Notes under the pieces: model-generated | The model's input: only the letters and a program-made list of their open reading frames with translations | Database searches by the model: none | What the model was told of the DNA's origin: nothing | Part shown: positions 8,081 through 16,458 of the stretch, piece by piece | How positions within the stretch are numbered: position 1 is the stretch's first letter | Layout: each line of letters opens with the position of its first letter | Made by a program: the position numbers and the translations under genes | Origin: Sphaerochaeta sp. UBA5849 | GTDB taxonomy: Bacteria; Spirochaetota; Spirochaetia; Sphaerochaetales; Sphaerochaetaceae | Length of the DNA stretch: 58,935 nt | Assembly: GCA_002432715.1 (NCBI GenBank) | Contig: DJGJ01000037.1 | Span: forward strand, 1 to 58,935 | Direction: 5' to 3'

Positions 8081-10534
8081 TTATACTCCCTTCCGGCTCG
8101 TCCTAAAGAACTCACCGTCGGTGAAGTTGTGCTTGGGCGTATAGCCGGGAAGCGGAAGAATCTGCTCGTGGATGGCATCCAGGATGCTGGAAGGCTGGGC
8201 AAAATAGTACTCTTCCATCTCAGCAGGCGGGGTGATCCAGTTCTTTGAACCTACAACTACTACCGGGGCGTCGAGGTAGTCGAAAGCGAGCCTTGAAAGG
8301 TTGCTGGCAACCGTGTGCAGATAACTGCCGCGCTCGGCGCTGTCGGTTACCATGACGCATCGACCGGTCTTCTTGACCGACTCGATGAGCATCTCGTACT
8401 TGAGCGGGTTAATCCACCTCAGGTCGATGACCTCGGCCGAAAGACCAAGCTCGGCAAGCTTGTCGGCCGCAGCAATGGCAGTGTACAAGGCGGGTCCAAG
8501 AGCCACCAAGGTGACATCCTTCCCTTCGCGCCTGATGGCGGGCTCCCCTTCGGGAATCTCATAGTACCCCTCGGGAACGCCTTCGGCGACGAACATCTCT
8601 CCGATTCCGTAAAGCTTCTGGCTCTCAAAGAATACCACCGGGTCGGTTCCGCGCAGTGCGTAGTTGAGCATGCCCTTCACATCATAGGGGGTTGCCGGAT
8701 ACATTGCCTTCAAACCGGGAACGGAAGCGACCATGCTTGTCCACTCCTGGGAGTGCTGGGCACCATACTTGTTGCCAACCGACACGCGCAGCACCAACGG
8801 CATCTTCAGCACGCCGGCACTCATGGCCTGCCATTTGGGCATCTGGTTGAAGACCTCATCTCCTGCACAGCCGAGGAAGTCGCAGTACATCAACTCAACG
8901 ACGGCCCGTCCGCCGGCCATTGCATAGCCGACTCCGCTACCGACAATAGCCGACTCGGCAATCGGGGAGTTGAAGAACCTCGACGGAGGAAGCAGTTCGG
9001 TAAGGCCGCGGTAGCATGCAAACGCCCCTCCCCAGTCACGGTGGTCCTCGCCGTAGGCGATCATGGTCGGATCGATGGAGAAACGATGGACCATGGCTTC
9101 GAATACCGCATCACGATACTGATACTGGCGGGCGGCAGGATACTCCTTTCCGTTCTCGTCATACGCGTAGCGGTTTCGCTTGGCGATCTGCTGCACCCTC
9201 GGATTCTCCTCAAGGCTCTGCAGCAGCACCGGCTTTGCATCATCAAACTTCTCGACACTGCCGTTTGAGAACATCACCGACTCAATAAAGGCTTCATCCA
9301 CCATCGGGCTGATCTTGGGATCGGCGGTGATCTGCAGCGTCATTCTCATCTTCTCTTCAAGGAGCGTGTCCATCCGATCAAGGTCGGCTTGTTGCACTAC
9401 ACCGTTTTCGATCAGGTAATTGCCGTAGGCCACGATCGGGTCCTGGTTGCGGAACGCCTCGAGCTCCTCCTTGGTCCGGTAGGTCATTGCATCGCTGGGG
9501 CTGTGGCCGCTGTAGCGGTAGGTCAGCGTATCCAGGAAGGCGGGACCTTCCCCCTTGAGCAACAGCTCCTTTTTGCGGGCCGTAGCATCGGCTACAGCCA
9601 GCGGGTTGAAACCATCGACACGTTCGGTGTGCATGGAGTACTCGTTGATGGCCGCCCCCACCCGTGCGGCCACCTTGTAGCCCATGGTCTCCCCGATCGG
9701 CTGCCCACCCATTGCGTAGAGGTTGTCAAAGCAGTTGAGCATGAACGGGGGATAGCCGGGATTCTCCTCCCACAAGGTCTTGTACTGGTCCATGGAGGAG
9801 AGAACCAAGCCTTCGTAGACAGGACCGCGGGCGAGCGAGCCGTCGCCGATGTTGGCGATGACAATCCCCTTTTTGCGGTTGATTTTCTTATACAGGGCGG
9901 CACCTACGGCGATGGTGCAGGAGCCACCGACGATGGCGTTGTTGGGCATGCTGCCGAAGGGCTTGAAGAAGGTGTGCATCGAGCCGCCCAAGCCTGCGTT
10001 GAAGCCCGTCTTCTTGGCATAGATCTCCGCCAAGGCGCCATAGAGCACAAAGTTCTCTGCGGTGTCGCGGACGTCCTTGCCGGGGAAGTGATCGGCGATT
10101 ACCTGGTAGGTCTGTCCGTTCATGAAGCCTTCCATGATGGAAAGCAGGTCCTTGTCTTCCATCTTGTAGATGGCGGACATGCTCTTGGCCAGAATCTCGC
10201 CATGGCTGCGGTGCGAACCGAAAATCTGGTCCTCGGGCTCCAGCACCATAGCCTGGCCGACCGCTGCACTCTCCTGTCCTGCAGAGAGGTGGGCGGGACC
10301 CTTGTGGGTATAGCTGATCCCCTGATACACCCCTTCCTTCTTGATGGTGTCGAGCATCGTCTCAAACTTGCGGATGAGGAGCATGTCATAGTAGGCACGG
10401 ACCAAACGGTCCTTCCCATATAGCTTAAGTTCCTTCTTGAAATCACTCTGGTACTGGTTTACCGGAATGGAAGGTGTCTTGATGATTTGTTTTTCCCTCA
10501 GCGTTGCGGGATCAAACGGTAGTGTTTTGGACAT
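8081..10534 (-). CDS. 2-oxo acid dehydrogenase E1, alpha and beta subunits fused
   Basis: This is the thiamine-diphosphate decarboxylase component of a pyruvate, acetoin or branched-chain type dehydrogenase complex. The N-terminal ~440 residues are the E1-alpha half, with GSHRSHGE, GLGGSMH and the TPP motif GDGSLARGPVYEG near residue 230. The C-terminal ~330 residues are the E1-beta half (YGEDHRDWGG, FNSPIAESAIVGSG, VTDSAERG). Subunits are separate in most complexes; a fused 817-residue chain is a minority form. The alpha half carries an extra ~50 residues between GSHRSHG and GLGGSMH. AAGGAG precedes the ATG. E3 and E2 are the next genes upstream in the same operon, so a whole complex is made with the rhamnose genes. 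The substrate is unknown. Confidence 0.85.
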   Translation of the reverse strand: MSKTLPFDPATLREKQIIKTPSIPVNQYQSDFKKELKLYGKDRLVRAYYDMLLIRKFETMLDTIKKEGVYQGISYTHKGPAHLSAGQESAAVGQAMVLEPEDQIFGSHRSHGEILAKSMSAIYKMEDKDLLSIMEGFMNGQTYQVIADHFPGKDVRDTAENFVLYGALAEIYAKKTGFNAGLGGSMHTFFKPFGSMPNNAIVGGSCTIAVGAALYKKINRKKGIVIANIGDGSLARGPVYEGLVLSSMDQYKTLWEENPGYPPFMLNCFDNLYAMGGQPIGETMGYKVAARVGAAINEYSMHTERVDGFNPLAVADATARKKELLLKGEGPAFLDTLTYRYSGHSPSDAMTYRTKEELEAFRNQDPIVAYGNYLIENGVVQQADLDRMDTLLEEKMRMTLQITADPKISPMVDEAFIESVMFSNGSVEKFDDAKPVLLQSLEENPRVQQIAKRNRYAYDENGKEYPAARQYQYRDAVFEAMVHRFSIDPTMIAYGEDHRDWGGAFACYRGLTELLPPSRFFNSPIAESAIVGSGVGYAMAGGRAVVELMYCDFLGCAGDEVFNQMPKWQAMSAGVLKMPLVLRVSVGNKYGAQHSQEWTSMVASVPGLKAMYPATPYDVKGMLNYALRGTDPVVFFESQKLYGIGEMFVAEGVPEGYYEIPEGEPAIRREGKDVTLVALGPALYTAIAAADKLAELGLSAEVIDLRWINPLKYEMLIESVKKTGRCVMVTDSAERGSYLHTVASNLSRLAFDYLDAPVVVVGSKNWITPPAEMEEYYFAQPSSILDAIHEQILPLPGYTPKHNFTDGEFFRTSRKGV

Positions 10535-10557
10535 AATAACTCCTTATCATTGCATCC

Positions 10558-11910
10558 CTACAGGGTATGGTCGAGCTGAAAGCAAGCATCCTTGATCAAC
10601 TCGGACACACTGGGATGGGGAAATACGATCTCTTTGACATCCTGGACACGCAGCTCAGCCTCAATAAGTGCCGAAGCGCCCCAGATAATCTCACTGCTGT
10701 AGGGTCCGAGCAGGTGGACTCCGACGATGGCCCCGGTCTGCGCGTGGCAGATGACCTTCACCAACCCTGCACCTTTTTTGCCGTGTTCGGCCAAGAATCT
10801 GCCATTGGCACGCATCTGCACCGTCCGGCTCCTTATGGGGATGCCGAGCTTCGCAGCTTCGGCTTCGGTAATGCCGCATCCGGCGGACTCAGGGTTGCCG
10901 TAGACAGCCCACGGTATTGCCTGATAGCGCATGCGCATCGTCTTTGAACCGAAGATATTGGAGACGGCCACCTCAGCCATGCGTGAAGCGCTGTGAGCCA
11001 ACAGCGAACGGCCGTTGACATCGCCGATGGCGTAGACCGTGGCGAGGTTTGTCTGCATCCGGTCATTGACCACCACGCCCTGCCTGCCGATGTCCAGCCC
11101 CAGCTTCTCGAGGCCCTGGATGTTGGGCCTGCGACCCACACTCATCAGGACCATGGAGGCTGCAATGGATTTCTTCTCTCCCTTTGCATCGGTGTAAAGT
11201 ACGGAATCGGGTGTAATCTCCTCGACCTTGCAGCCAAGGTGGAAGTCCACTTCCTTGAGCTCGCGGCGCATCAGCTTGGCGAACTCGCCGTCCATCATCG
11301 GAAGGATTTCACTCATCATCTCGATGACGGTGACCTTGGTCCCGATCATGGAGAAGAAGGAGGCGAATTCGATGCCGATCACTCCGCCGCCGATCACCAC
11401 CAGCGAAGACGGGATCTCCTTGATCTCGAGAATCCCGTCGCTGGTCAATACATGGCCCAGTGTGGAGCCGGGGATGGGAGGAACAAAGGGCGAACTTCCG
11501 GTTGCAATGATCAGGTACGAACCCTCATAGACGGTATCGCCTACCTGTACGTGATGGGCATCGAGAAACTGCGCTTCGCCGAATACAGTCTGCACCTTGT
11601 TCGATTTCATCAGAAATTCAATGCCGCCCCTCAGCGTCTTGATCGTCTCTTCCTTCCAGGCCATGGCATCCAAGAGGTTGAAGGAGACTTCCTGTGCCTG
11701 CACTCCGAACTGCTTGCCGTCCTGGGCGTGGGAATAGAGCTTGGCGCTGTTGAGCAGGCTCTTGGTGGGAATGCAGCCGCGGTTGGTGCATACTCCCCCC
11801 AAATGTTCCTTCTCAATGAGGAGAACCTTTTTCTCCAGCGCCCCTGCCCGCTCTGCTGCGACATATCCGCCGGGGCCGCTGCCCACTACAATCAAATCAA
11901 AGCTATCCAT
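10558..11910 (-). CDS. lpdA: Dihydrolipoamide dehydrogenase (E3)
   Basis: This FAD-dependent pyridine nucleotide disulfide oxidoreductase reoxidises the dihydrolipoyl arm of E2 with NAD+. Visible motifs are the FAD-binding GSGPGGYVAAE at residues 10-20, redox-active Cys41 and Cys46 (GGVCTNRGCIPTKS), an NAD-binding GGGVIGIEFA near residue 175, and a C-terminal dimer-interface HPSVSE. It is 450 residues, the family norm. TAGGAGC precedes the ATG at 11910. It lies 9 bases after the E2 stop and 23 bases before the E1 start, as expected for a complex-encoding operon. Confidence 0.93.
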   Translation of the reverse strand: MDSFDLIVVGSGPGGYVAAERAGALEKKVLLIEKEHLGGVCTNRGCIPTKSLLNSAKLYSHAQDGKQFGVQAQEVSFNLLDAMAWKEETIKTLRGGIEFLMKSNKVQTVFGEAQFLDAHHVQVGDTVYEGSYLIIATGSSPFVPPIPGSTLGHVLTSDGILEIKEIPSSLVVIGGGVIGIEFASFFSMIGTKVTVIEMMSEILPMMDGEFAKLMRRELKEVDFHLGCKVEEITPDSVLYTDAKGEKKSIAASMVLMSVGRRPNIQGLEKLGLDIGRQGVVVNDRMQTNLATVYAIGDVNGRSLLAHSASRMAEVAVSNIFGSKTMRMRYQAIPWAVYGNPESAGCGITEAEAAKLGIPIRSRTVQMRANGRFLAEHGKKGAGLVKVICHAQTGAIVGVHLLGPYSSEIIWGASALIEAELRVQDVKEIVFPHPSVSELIKDACFQLDHTL

Positions 11911-11919
11911 ACAATGCTC

Positions 11920-13233
11920 CTACAAGGCCAACAAGAGGTCGATCGAGGCGATATTGTCCATCAAGGCCTTGAGGAAGCGTGCCGCATCGGCGCCATCGAC
12001 AGCTTGATGGTCCATGGTCAGCGACAAGCCGATGTGCTCAACGAAGGCCACATCGCCGTCCTCATCCTCGATAGGCTTGAGGACGATGGTTCCAACTCCC
12101 AAAATGGCAACCTCGGGCACATTCAGGACCGGGGTGAACGCCTCGATGCCGAAGGAGCCGACGTTGCTGACGGTGAACGTCGAACCTGTCAGTTCATCAG
12201 GCTGGGCGGTACCGGCTTTACACTTGCCGATAAGAGCCTTGGTTCCTTCACTGAGTTGTTTCAGACTCAGAAGTTCGCTGTTGCGCAGTACCGGCACCAA
12301 CAGGCCCTTGGCCGTATCGGTGGCCACTCCAAGATGGACATGAGCAAAGCGTAGGATCTTGTCACCCAAAAAGTGGGCGTTGAAGGCAGGGAACTGCACA
12401 AGGGTGCGGGAGACGGTAAACAACACCAAGTCGTTGATGGTGATCCCTTGCAAGCCGAGTTCCGGCTTGGATGCCTTGAATCCCGCCCTGAGGCGCTTCA
12501 GCGCCCGGGCATCGGCGAAGGCATGCAAGGAGAGCTGGCAGGTCGAATGCATCGACTCCATCATTCTTCTTGCCGTTACCTTGCGAACTCCCTTCACCGC
12601 AATCTCAGTGACCTCTTCGGACACGGGAGCAGTGACAGCCGGCTCAACAGGCTTTGCCGCCAGGTCGCTTGCGAGCACCCTTCCTCCGATGCCGCTTCCG
12701 CTTGCAGGAGCCTCGATGCCCTGCTCAAGGGCCTGCTTCCTGGCAACCGGTGAAAGGGGCTGGCCCTTGGCGGAAAGCACATCACGCTCGATGATCCTTC
12801 CCTTCGGGCCGGTAGGCTGGACGGCAGAGAGGGGTATTCCCAAGGAGGCTGACAACTGTCTGGCACGAGGGCTCGCACCTATGGCTTGGCTTGCTGCAAC
12901 AACAGGGGCCTGCTCTACTACCGATGCAGAGACCTCTGACGCCTTCGCTTCTTGTTGCTTCGGCTCTTCTGCTGCAACCGTCTCGACCTTCTCTCCAGCT
13001 TCGCCGATAACGGCGATGGGAACCATGACCGGCACATCGGCACCTTCCTCAAACAAGCGGGCAAGCACCACACCTTCGGCGGTCGATTCAACGTCGATGG
13101 TGGATTTATCGGTCTCGGCTGAACACAGCACATCTCCGACGGCTACCTTGTCCCCCAGCTTCACCTTCCATTCCACGATGATGCAGGACTCGACCGAGTT
13201 TCCCTGCTTGGGCATCACAACCTGTTGTGCCAT
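11920..13233 (-). CDS. Dihydrolipoamide acyltransferase (E2) with two subunit-binding domains
   Basis: This is the core E2 of a 2-oxo acid dehydrogenase complex. Domain order is a lipoyl domain (lipoylated Lys43 in ETDKSTIDVES), an Ala/Glu-rich linker, a peripheral subunit-binding domain at about 119-152 (SPRARQLSASLGI ... GRIIERDV), a second similar one at about 159-192 (SPVARKQALEQGI ... GRVLASDL), then the catalytic acyltransferase domain ending in HQAVDG near residue 409. Most E2 chains have one subunit-binding domain, so the tandem pair is notable. It is the first structural gene after the DeoR regulator, with 13 bases between them. Confidence 0.88.
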   Translation of the reverse strand: MAQQVVMPKQGNSVESCIIVEWKVKLGDKVAVGDVLCSAETDKSTIDVESTAEGVVLARLFEEGADVPVMVPIAVIGEAGEKVETVAAEEPKQQEAKASEVSASVVEQAPVVAASQAIGASPRARQLSASLGIPLSAVQPTGPKGRIIERDVLSAKGQPLSPVARKQALEQGIEAPASGSGIGGRVLASDLAAKPVEPAVTAPVSEEVTEIAVKGVRKVTARRMMESMHSTCQLSLHAFADARALKRLRAGFKASKPELGLQGITINDLVLFTVSRTLVQFPAFNAHFLGDKILRFAHVHLGVATDTAKGLLVPVLRNSELLSLKQLSEGTKALIGKCKAGTAQPDELTGSTFTVSNVGSFGIEAFTPVLNVPEVAILGVGTIVLKPIEDEDGDVAFVEHIGLSLTMDHQAVDGADAARFLKALMDNIASIDLLLAL

Positions 13234-13246
13234 CTATGCTTCTCCT

Positions 13247-14002
13247 CTACTGTGCGATAATAACCTCGACACCCTGCTCTTCGAGCTGGACGATGAGGTC
13301 GGTCGGAAATCCACTGTCTGTGACAATGGTATCAATCTCTGTTACCGGCATGATCCGTACGAATCCCCGATTGCCCACCTTCGACGAATCGACGCAGAGC
13401 ACCCTGCGGGTGGCTTGGGCGCACATACGCTGCACGACCTGGGCATTCTCCACCAAGCTGGTGGTAAGCCCGTGCTCCATGGTGAACCCGTCGGTGCCGA
13501 AAAAGGTGGTCGTTACATGGTAATCTTCTATTTGGCTGATGGCAGCCGGACCCACGAGGGCTTCTGCCTGGCTTCGGTATTCACCACCGACAAGGGTGAT
13601 GAGCAATTGGGCATTCGCCCTGGCATACGGCAACAGGAGGGTTGAATTGGTAACCACCTTGACATTGCGCTTGCCGAAGAGGTAGCGGGGGATCAAGGAG
13701 CAGGTGGAACCATTGGTGATCATGATGCAGTCGTTGTCCTTGACCAAGGTGGCTGCAGTTTTGGCAATCAACTCTTTCTGGGTGTTGTTCGAACCATCGC
13801 GGAAGGCGGCCTGCGGCGAGGAGGCGGCGACCACCCTTCCATGGGAGCGGACGACCAGACCTTTGGCGTCGAGGTCCCTCAAATCTCCTCGGATGGTAAC
13901 GGCAGAAACACCCAACTCTTGGCTGAGGCGGGTGACCGGGTACTCCTCTCCACTTTTCAGCAGCTGGAGAATTTGTTCCTCACGGGGGGAAAGGCCTAAC
14001 AT
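13247..14002 (-). CDS. DeoR-family transcriptional regulator
   Basis: This sugar-phosphate-sensing repressor has an N-terminal DeoR helix-turn-helix (SPREEQILQLLKSGEEYPVTRLSQELGVSAVTIRGDLRDL) and a C-terminal sugar-phosphate isomerase-like sensor domain; it is about 251 residues. The ATG at 14002 has GGAG upstream, while an in-frame TTG at 14023 does not. Its own promoter and a direct-repeat operator lie just upstream. It heads the E2-E3-E1-PHP-SDR-dehydrogenase-rhaB block and probably controls that block, with a rhamnose-derived phosphate as likely effector (inferred). Confidence 0.88.
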   Translation of the reverse strand: MLGLSPREEQILQLLKSGEEYPVTRLSQELGVSAVTIRGDLRDLDAKGLVVRSHGRVVAASSPQAAFRDGSNNTQKELIAKTAATLVKDNDCIMITNGSTCSLIPRYLFGKRNVKVVTNSTLLLPYARANAQLLITLVGGEYRSQAEALVGPAAISQIEDYHVTTTFFGTDGFTMEHGLTTSLVENAQVVQRMCAQATRRVLCVDSSKVGNRGFVRIMPVTEIDTIVTDSGFPTDLIVQLEEQGVEVIIAQ

Positions 14003-14027
14003 CCAGTTCGCTCCTGCTTTCAATTTA

Positions 14028-14073
14028 CTTTCGTAACGCTTTCGATTCTATTATGCTTTGACGAATAAATCAA
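14028..14073 (-). promoter_or_regulatory. Internal promoter with DeoR-type direct-repeat operator
   Basis: On the minus strand a -35 TTGATT (14068-14073) and a -10 TAGAAT (14045-14050) are 17 bp apart. Starting one base downstream of the -10 is a direct repeat, CGAAAG-CGTTA-CGAAAG (14028-14044), with an 11-bp period. Repeated CGAAA-type elements are typical of DeoR-family operators, and the position would block initiation. It precedes the DeoR gene and would give autoregulated transcription of the dehydrogenase-to-rhaB block. Confidence 0.65.
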
Positions 14074-14094
14074 GCAGAAATGAAAGGAAAATGC

Positions 14095-14406
14095 TCAATC
14101 CATGTGAAAGACTTCTTCCAATGGTATGGAGACCGGCGATTTGTCAGGGTTTGTCTCCATCAAGTCGGACATATAAGCCCACCACTTCTGGACAATGGGA
14201 TTTGCACCCAAGCCCTGGGAGCCTGTGTTGCCTTGCACGCGCTGGAAGGCAAAGAGTTTTCCCGTCTCGCGTTCAAGGAAAATCGTGTAGTCATACACTC
14301 CGCTTTCGCTGAGCAAAGCCTTCAACTGAGGCCAAATCTCATTGTGACGCTTCTGGTATTCAGCCTCACATCCCTTCTTCAACTGCATGACAAATGCTTT
14401 GCGCAT
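14095..14406 (-). CDS. rhaM: L-rhamnose mutarotase
   Basis: This 103-residue dimeric alpha/beta-barrel enzyme interconverts the alpha and beta anomers of L-rhamnose so that the isomerase gets its preferred form. Length and sequence fit RhaM (MRKAFVMQLKKGCEAEYQKRHNEIWPQL; His21 in KRHNEIW; the C-terminal EEVFHMD). AGGAGG precedes the ATG. It is the last gene of the importer block, 9 bases after the permease stop. Together with rhaA and rhaB it identifies L-rhamnose as the substrate of the locus. Confidence 0.93.
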   Translation of the reverse strand: MRKAFVMQLKKGCEAEYQKRHNEIWPQLKALLSESGVYDYTIFLERETGKLFAFQRVQGNTGSQGLGANPIVQKWWAYMSDLMETNPDKSPVSIPLEEVFHMD

Positions 14407-14415
14407 GAAATCCTC

Positions 14416-15453
14416 CTAGTGTTGTGCCTGCAATCTGAGCTTTCGGTTTGCCTTGTACAGGTCCAGCAATCTGGGAAGCAGGACTGCGATGATCAGCAGG
14501 CTTCCAATGACGATGGTCATCAGCGTTCCGCTGAACTTGAGCAGCCCCATGCCGAATTTCAGATAGCCGACGAGCAAAGACCCGATGAACACCCCGAAAA
14601 CAGTGCCCTTTCCTCCGGTGATCGAAACTCCTCCGAGAACCACCAGGGTGATGATCTCCAAATCCCAGCCGGTTGCAATGTTGGAACGGACCGAAAGAAT
14701 GCGGCTTGCAAGCAGCATGGCTGTCAGGCCGCAGAAGAATCCAGTGATGGTAAAGTTGATGATCCTGGTGAGTTTGACGTTCACCCCGCTGAACCGGGCG
14801 GCCTCGGCGCTGTTGCCGATGGCATACAGCCTTCGGCCGTACGTTGTTTTATGCAGGATGAAGGCAAAAAGGAGCATCAGGGCAAGATAGAGTACGAACT
14901 CATAGGGAATGATGGTATTGGGAATGAACTCCTGGCCGAAGACGCCGAAGCCCTCGGGGAAACTGGTGCGGGCCTGGTCGCCCAGCAGTCCGATCGAGAT
15001 ACCCCGGTAGATGGACTGGGTTGCCAGGGTGACGGCGATAGCCGGCATATTCAGACCGGTTATCATCAAACCATTGAACAGGCCTGCAAGAGTGCCCACC
15101 AAGAGGGAAATCAAGAGCAGCGAAGGAATGGATGCCCCCCCCTGGGCTGCGTTGCCGACTGCATAGGCGCACAGGGCTATGATCGAGGCGATTGAAATGT
15201 CTATATCGCCGCACATGATGATGAAAATCATCGGCAGGGCCATGATTGCCTTCTCACTGAACTGGAAGGTCGCGTTCATCAGATTGAACCAATCCAGAAA
15301 ATAGGGAGTCCGATTCGTGAAGAATACAAACATCAAGGTGAAAATGATTACCAATATCACTTCCCACTTGGTAAAGAACTCGATGAGCCGGCTTTTGATC
15401 GACATTTCGTTGATGAGCCGGCTTTTTGCTATATAATCCTTTTTCTCAGCCAT
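14416..15453 (-). CDS. Rhamnose ABC importer permease, RbsC type
   Basis: This is an integral membrane subunit of a carbohydrate-uptake class 2 (ribose/rhamnose) importer. The 345-residue chain has about 8-10 hydrophobic helices and the family signatures GDIDISIASIIAL near residue 80 and VVLGGVSITGGKGTVFG near residue 265. A hydrophilic 35-residue N-terminus precedes the first helix. AGGAGG precedes the ATG at 15453. It pairs with the permease encoded 3 bases upstream, as in RhaPQ-type transporters. Confidence 0.88.
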   Translation of the reverse strand: MAEKKDYIAKSRLINEMSIKSRLIEFFTKWEVILVIIFTLMFVFFTNRTPYFLDWFNLMNATFQFSEKAIMALPMIFIIMCGDIDISIASIIALCAYAVGNAAQGGASIPSLLLISLLVGTLAGLFNGLMITGLNMPAIAVTLATQSIYRGISIGLLGDQARTSFPEGFGVFGQEFIPNTIIPYEFVLYLALMLLFAFILHKTTYGRRLYAIGNSAEAARFSGVNVKLTRIINFTITGFFCGLTAMLLASRILSVRSNIATGWDLEIITLVVLGGVSITGGKGTVFGVFIGSLLVGYLKFGMGLLKFSGTLMTIVIGSLLIIAVLLPRLLDLYKANRKLRLQAQH

Positions 15454-15456
15454 AGC

Positions 15457-16458
15457 CTACCCCCTCCTCTGTGCCAGCAGTTTTGCACTCTTGCGTTGGT
15501 CGGACAGGGTATTCAGAGCCAGGGCGACCAAAATGATCAAGCCTTGGACGAAGGTCTGCCAGAAAACCGACAAATACACGACCGGCAGTGCATTGGTAAC
15601 CACACCCAAGAAGAGGGTCCCCAAAACCACGCCGATGATCCCTCCGGCTCCACCGGAGAAGGTCACACCCCCCAGCACACAGGCGGCAACCGCCTGCATC
15701 TCAAAGCCGGTGGCCATCTCGTTGACCGCCGAGGCATACCGGGCGGTCCACAAGGCACCGGCAAGGCCGCAGAGCGTTCCACTGATCAAAAACACGACGA
15801 CTCTGACACGGTTCTCATTCACTCCTACGAACTTTGCTGCAGTGGGGTTGCCCCCGATGGCGTATACTTCGCGTCCGGTCCGGGTGAAACGGCTGAAATA
15901 ATAGAAGACTGCTATGACAACAAAGGCAATCCAGAGAAGGTATGAGATGCCTAGGAATGTCGTACGGGGAAATCCGATGTACGCAGGAGACATCTCATGG
16001 GCGGTTACCCAGGTGCCCTTGCTGAGCACGAAGGTAAGACCGCGATAGATGTTCACCGTCCCGAGGGTGGTGATGATGGGAGGGATTTTTCCATACGCCA
16101 CCAATACACCATTGAACAGGCCCATCAACAGCCCGATACCCATGCCTACCAGCAAAAGAACGAAAGGGGGTACCGATGCATAGGATTCGTTGATCATTCC
16201 ACAGGCCATGCCGGTGAAAGCGATGATGGAACCGACTGAAAGGTCGATACCGTTTGAGAGAATGACCAAAAACTCACCGATGGCAACAATCGAGAGAATG
16301 GCCATGTCGTTGAGAATCCTGTTGATGTTCTCACCTGAAAGGAACTGGGGCGAGCGGATGGTTATAGGAACCAAAAGGACCATCAGCAAGAGCATCAGGG
16401 TCAACTCCCTGCGCTCAAGCGCCTTTTTCAGCAGTGATGATGGAGCACGTTCAGGCAT
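15457..16458 (-). CDS. Rhamnose ABC importer permease, RbsC type
   Basis: This second permease of the CUT2 importer is about 333 residues. Signatures are NGIDLSVGSIIAFTG near residue 75 and CVLGGVTFSGGAGGIIG near residue 260, with many hydrophobic helices. The start at 16458 is chosen because AGGAGG lies 6 bases upstream and it overlaps the ATPase stop by 8 bases; an in-frame start at 16554 would lie deep inside the ATPase gene. The two permeases presumably form a heterodimer. Confidence 0.88.
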   Translation of the reverse strand: MPERAPSSLLKKALERRELTLMLLLMVLLVPITIRSPQFLSGENINRILNDMAILSIVAIGEFLVILSNGIDLSVGSIIAFTGMACGMINESYASVPPFVLLLVGMGIGLLMGLFNGVLVAYGKIPPIITTLGTVNIYRGLTFVLSKGTWVTAHEMSPAYIGFPRTTFLGISYLLWIAFVVIAVFYYFSRFTRTGREVYAIGGNPTAAKFVGVNENRVRVVVFLISGTLCGLAGALWTARYASAVNEMATGFEMQAVAACVLGGVTFSGGAGGIIGVVLGTLFLGVVTNALPVVYLSVFWQTFVQGLIILVALALNTLSDQRKSAKLLAQRRG

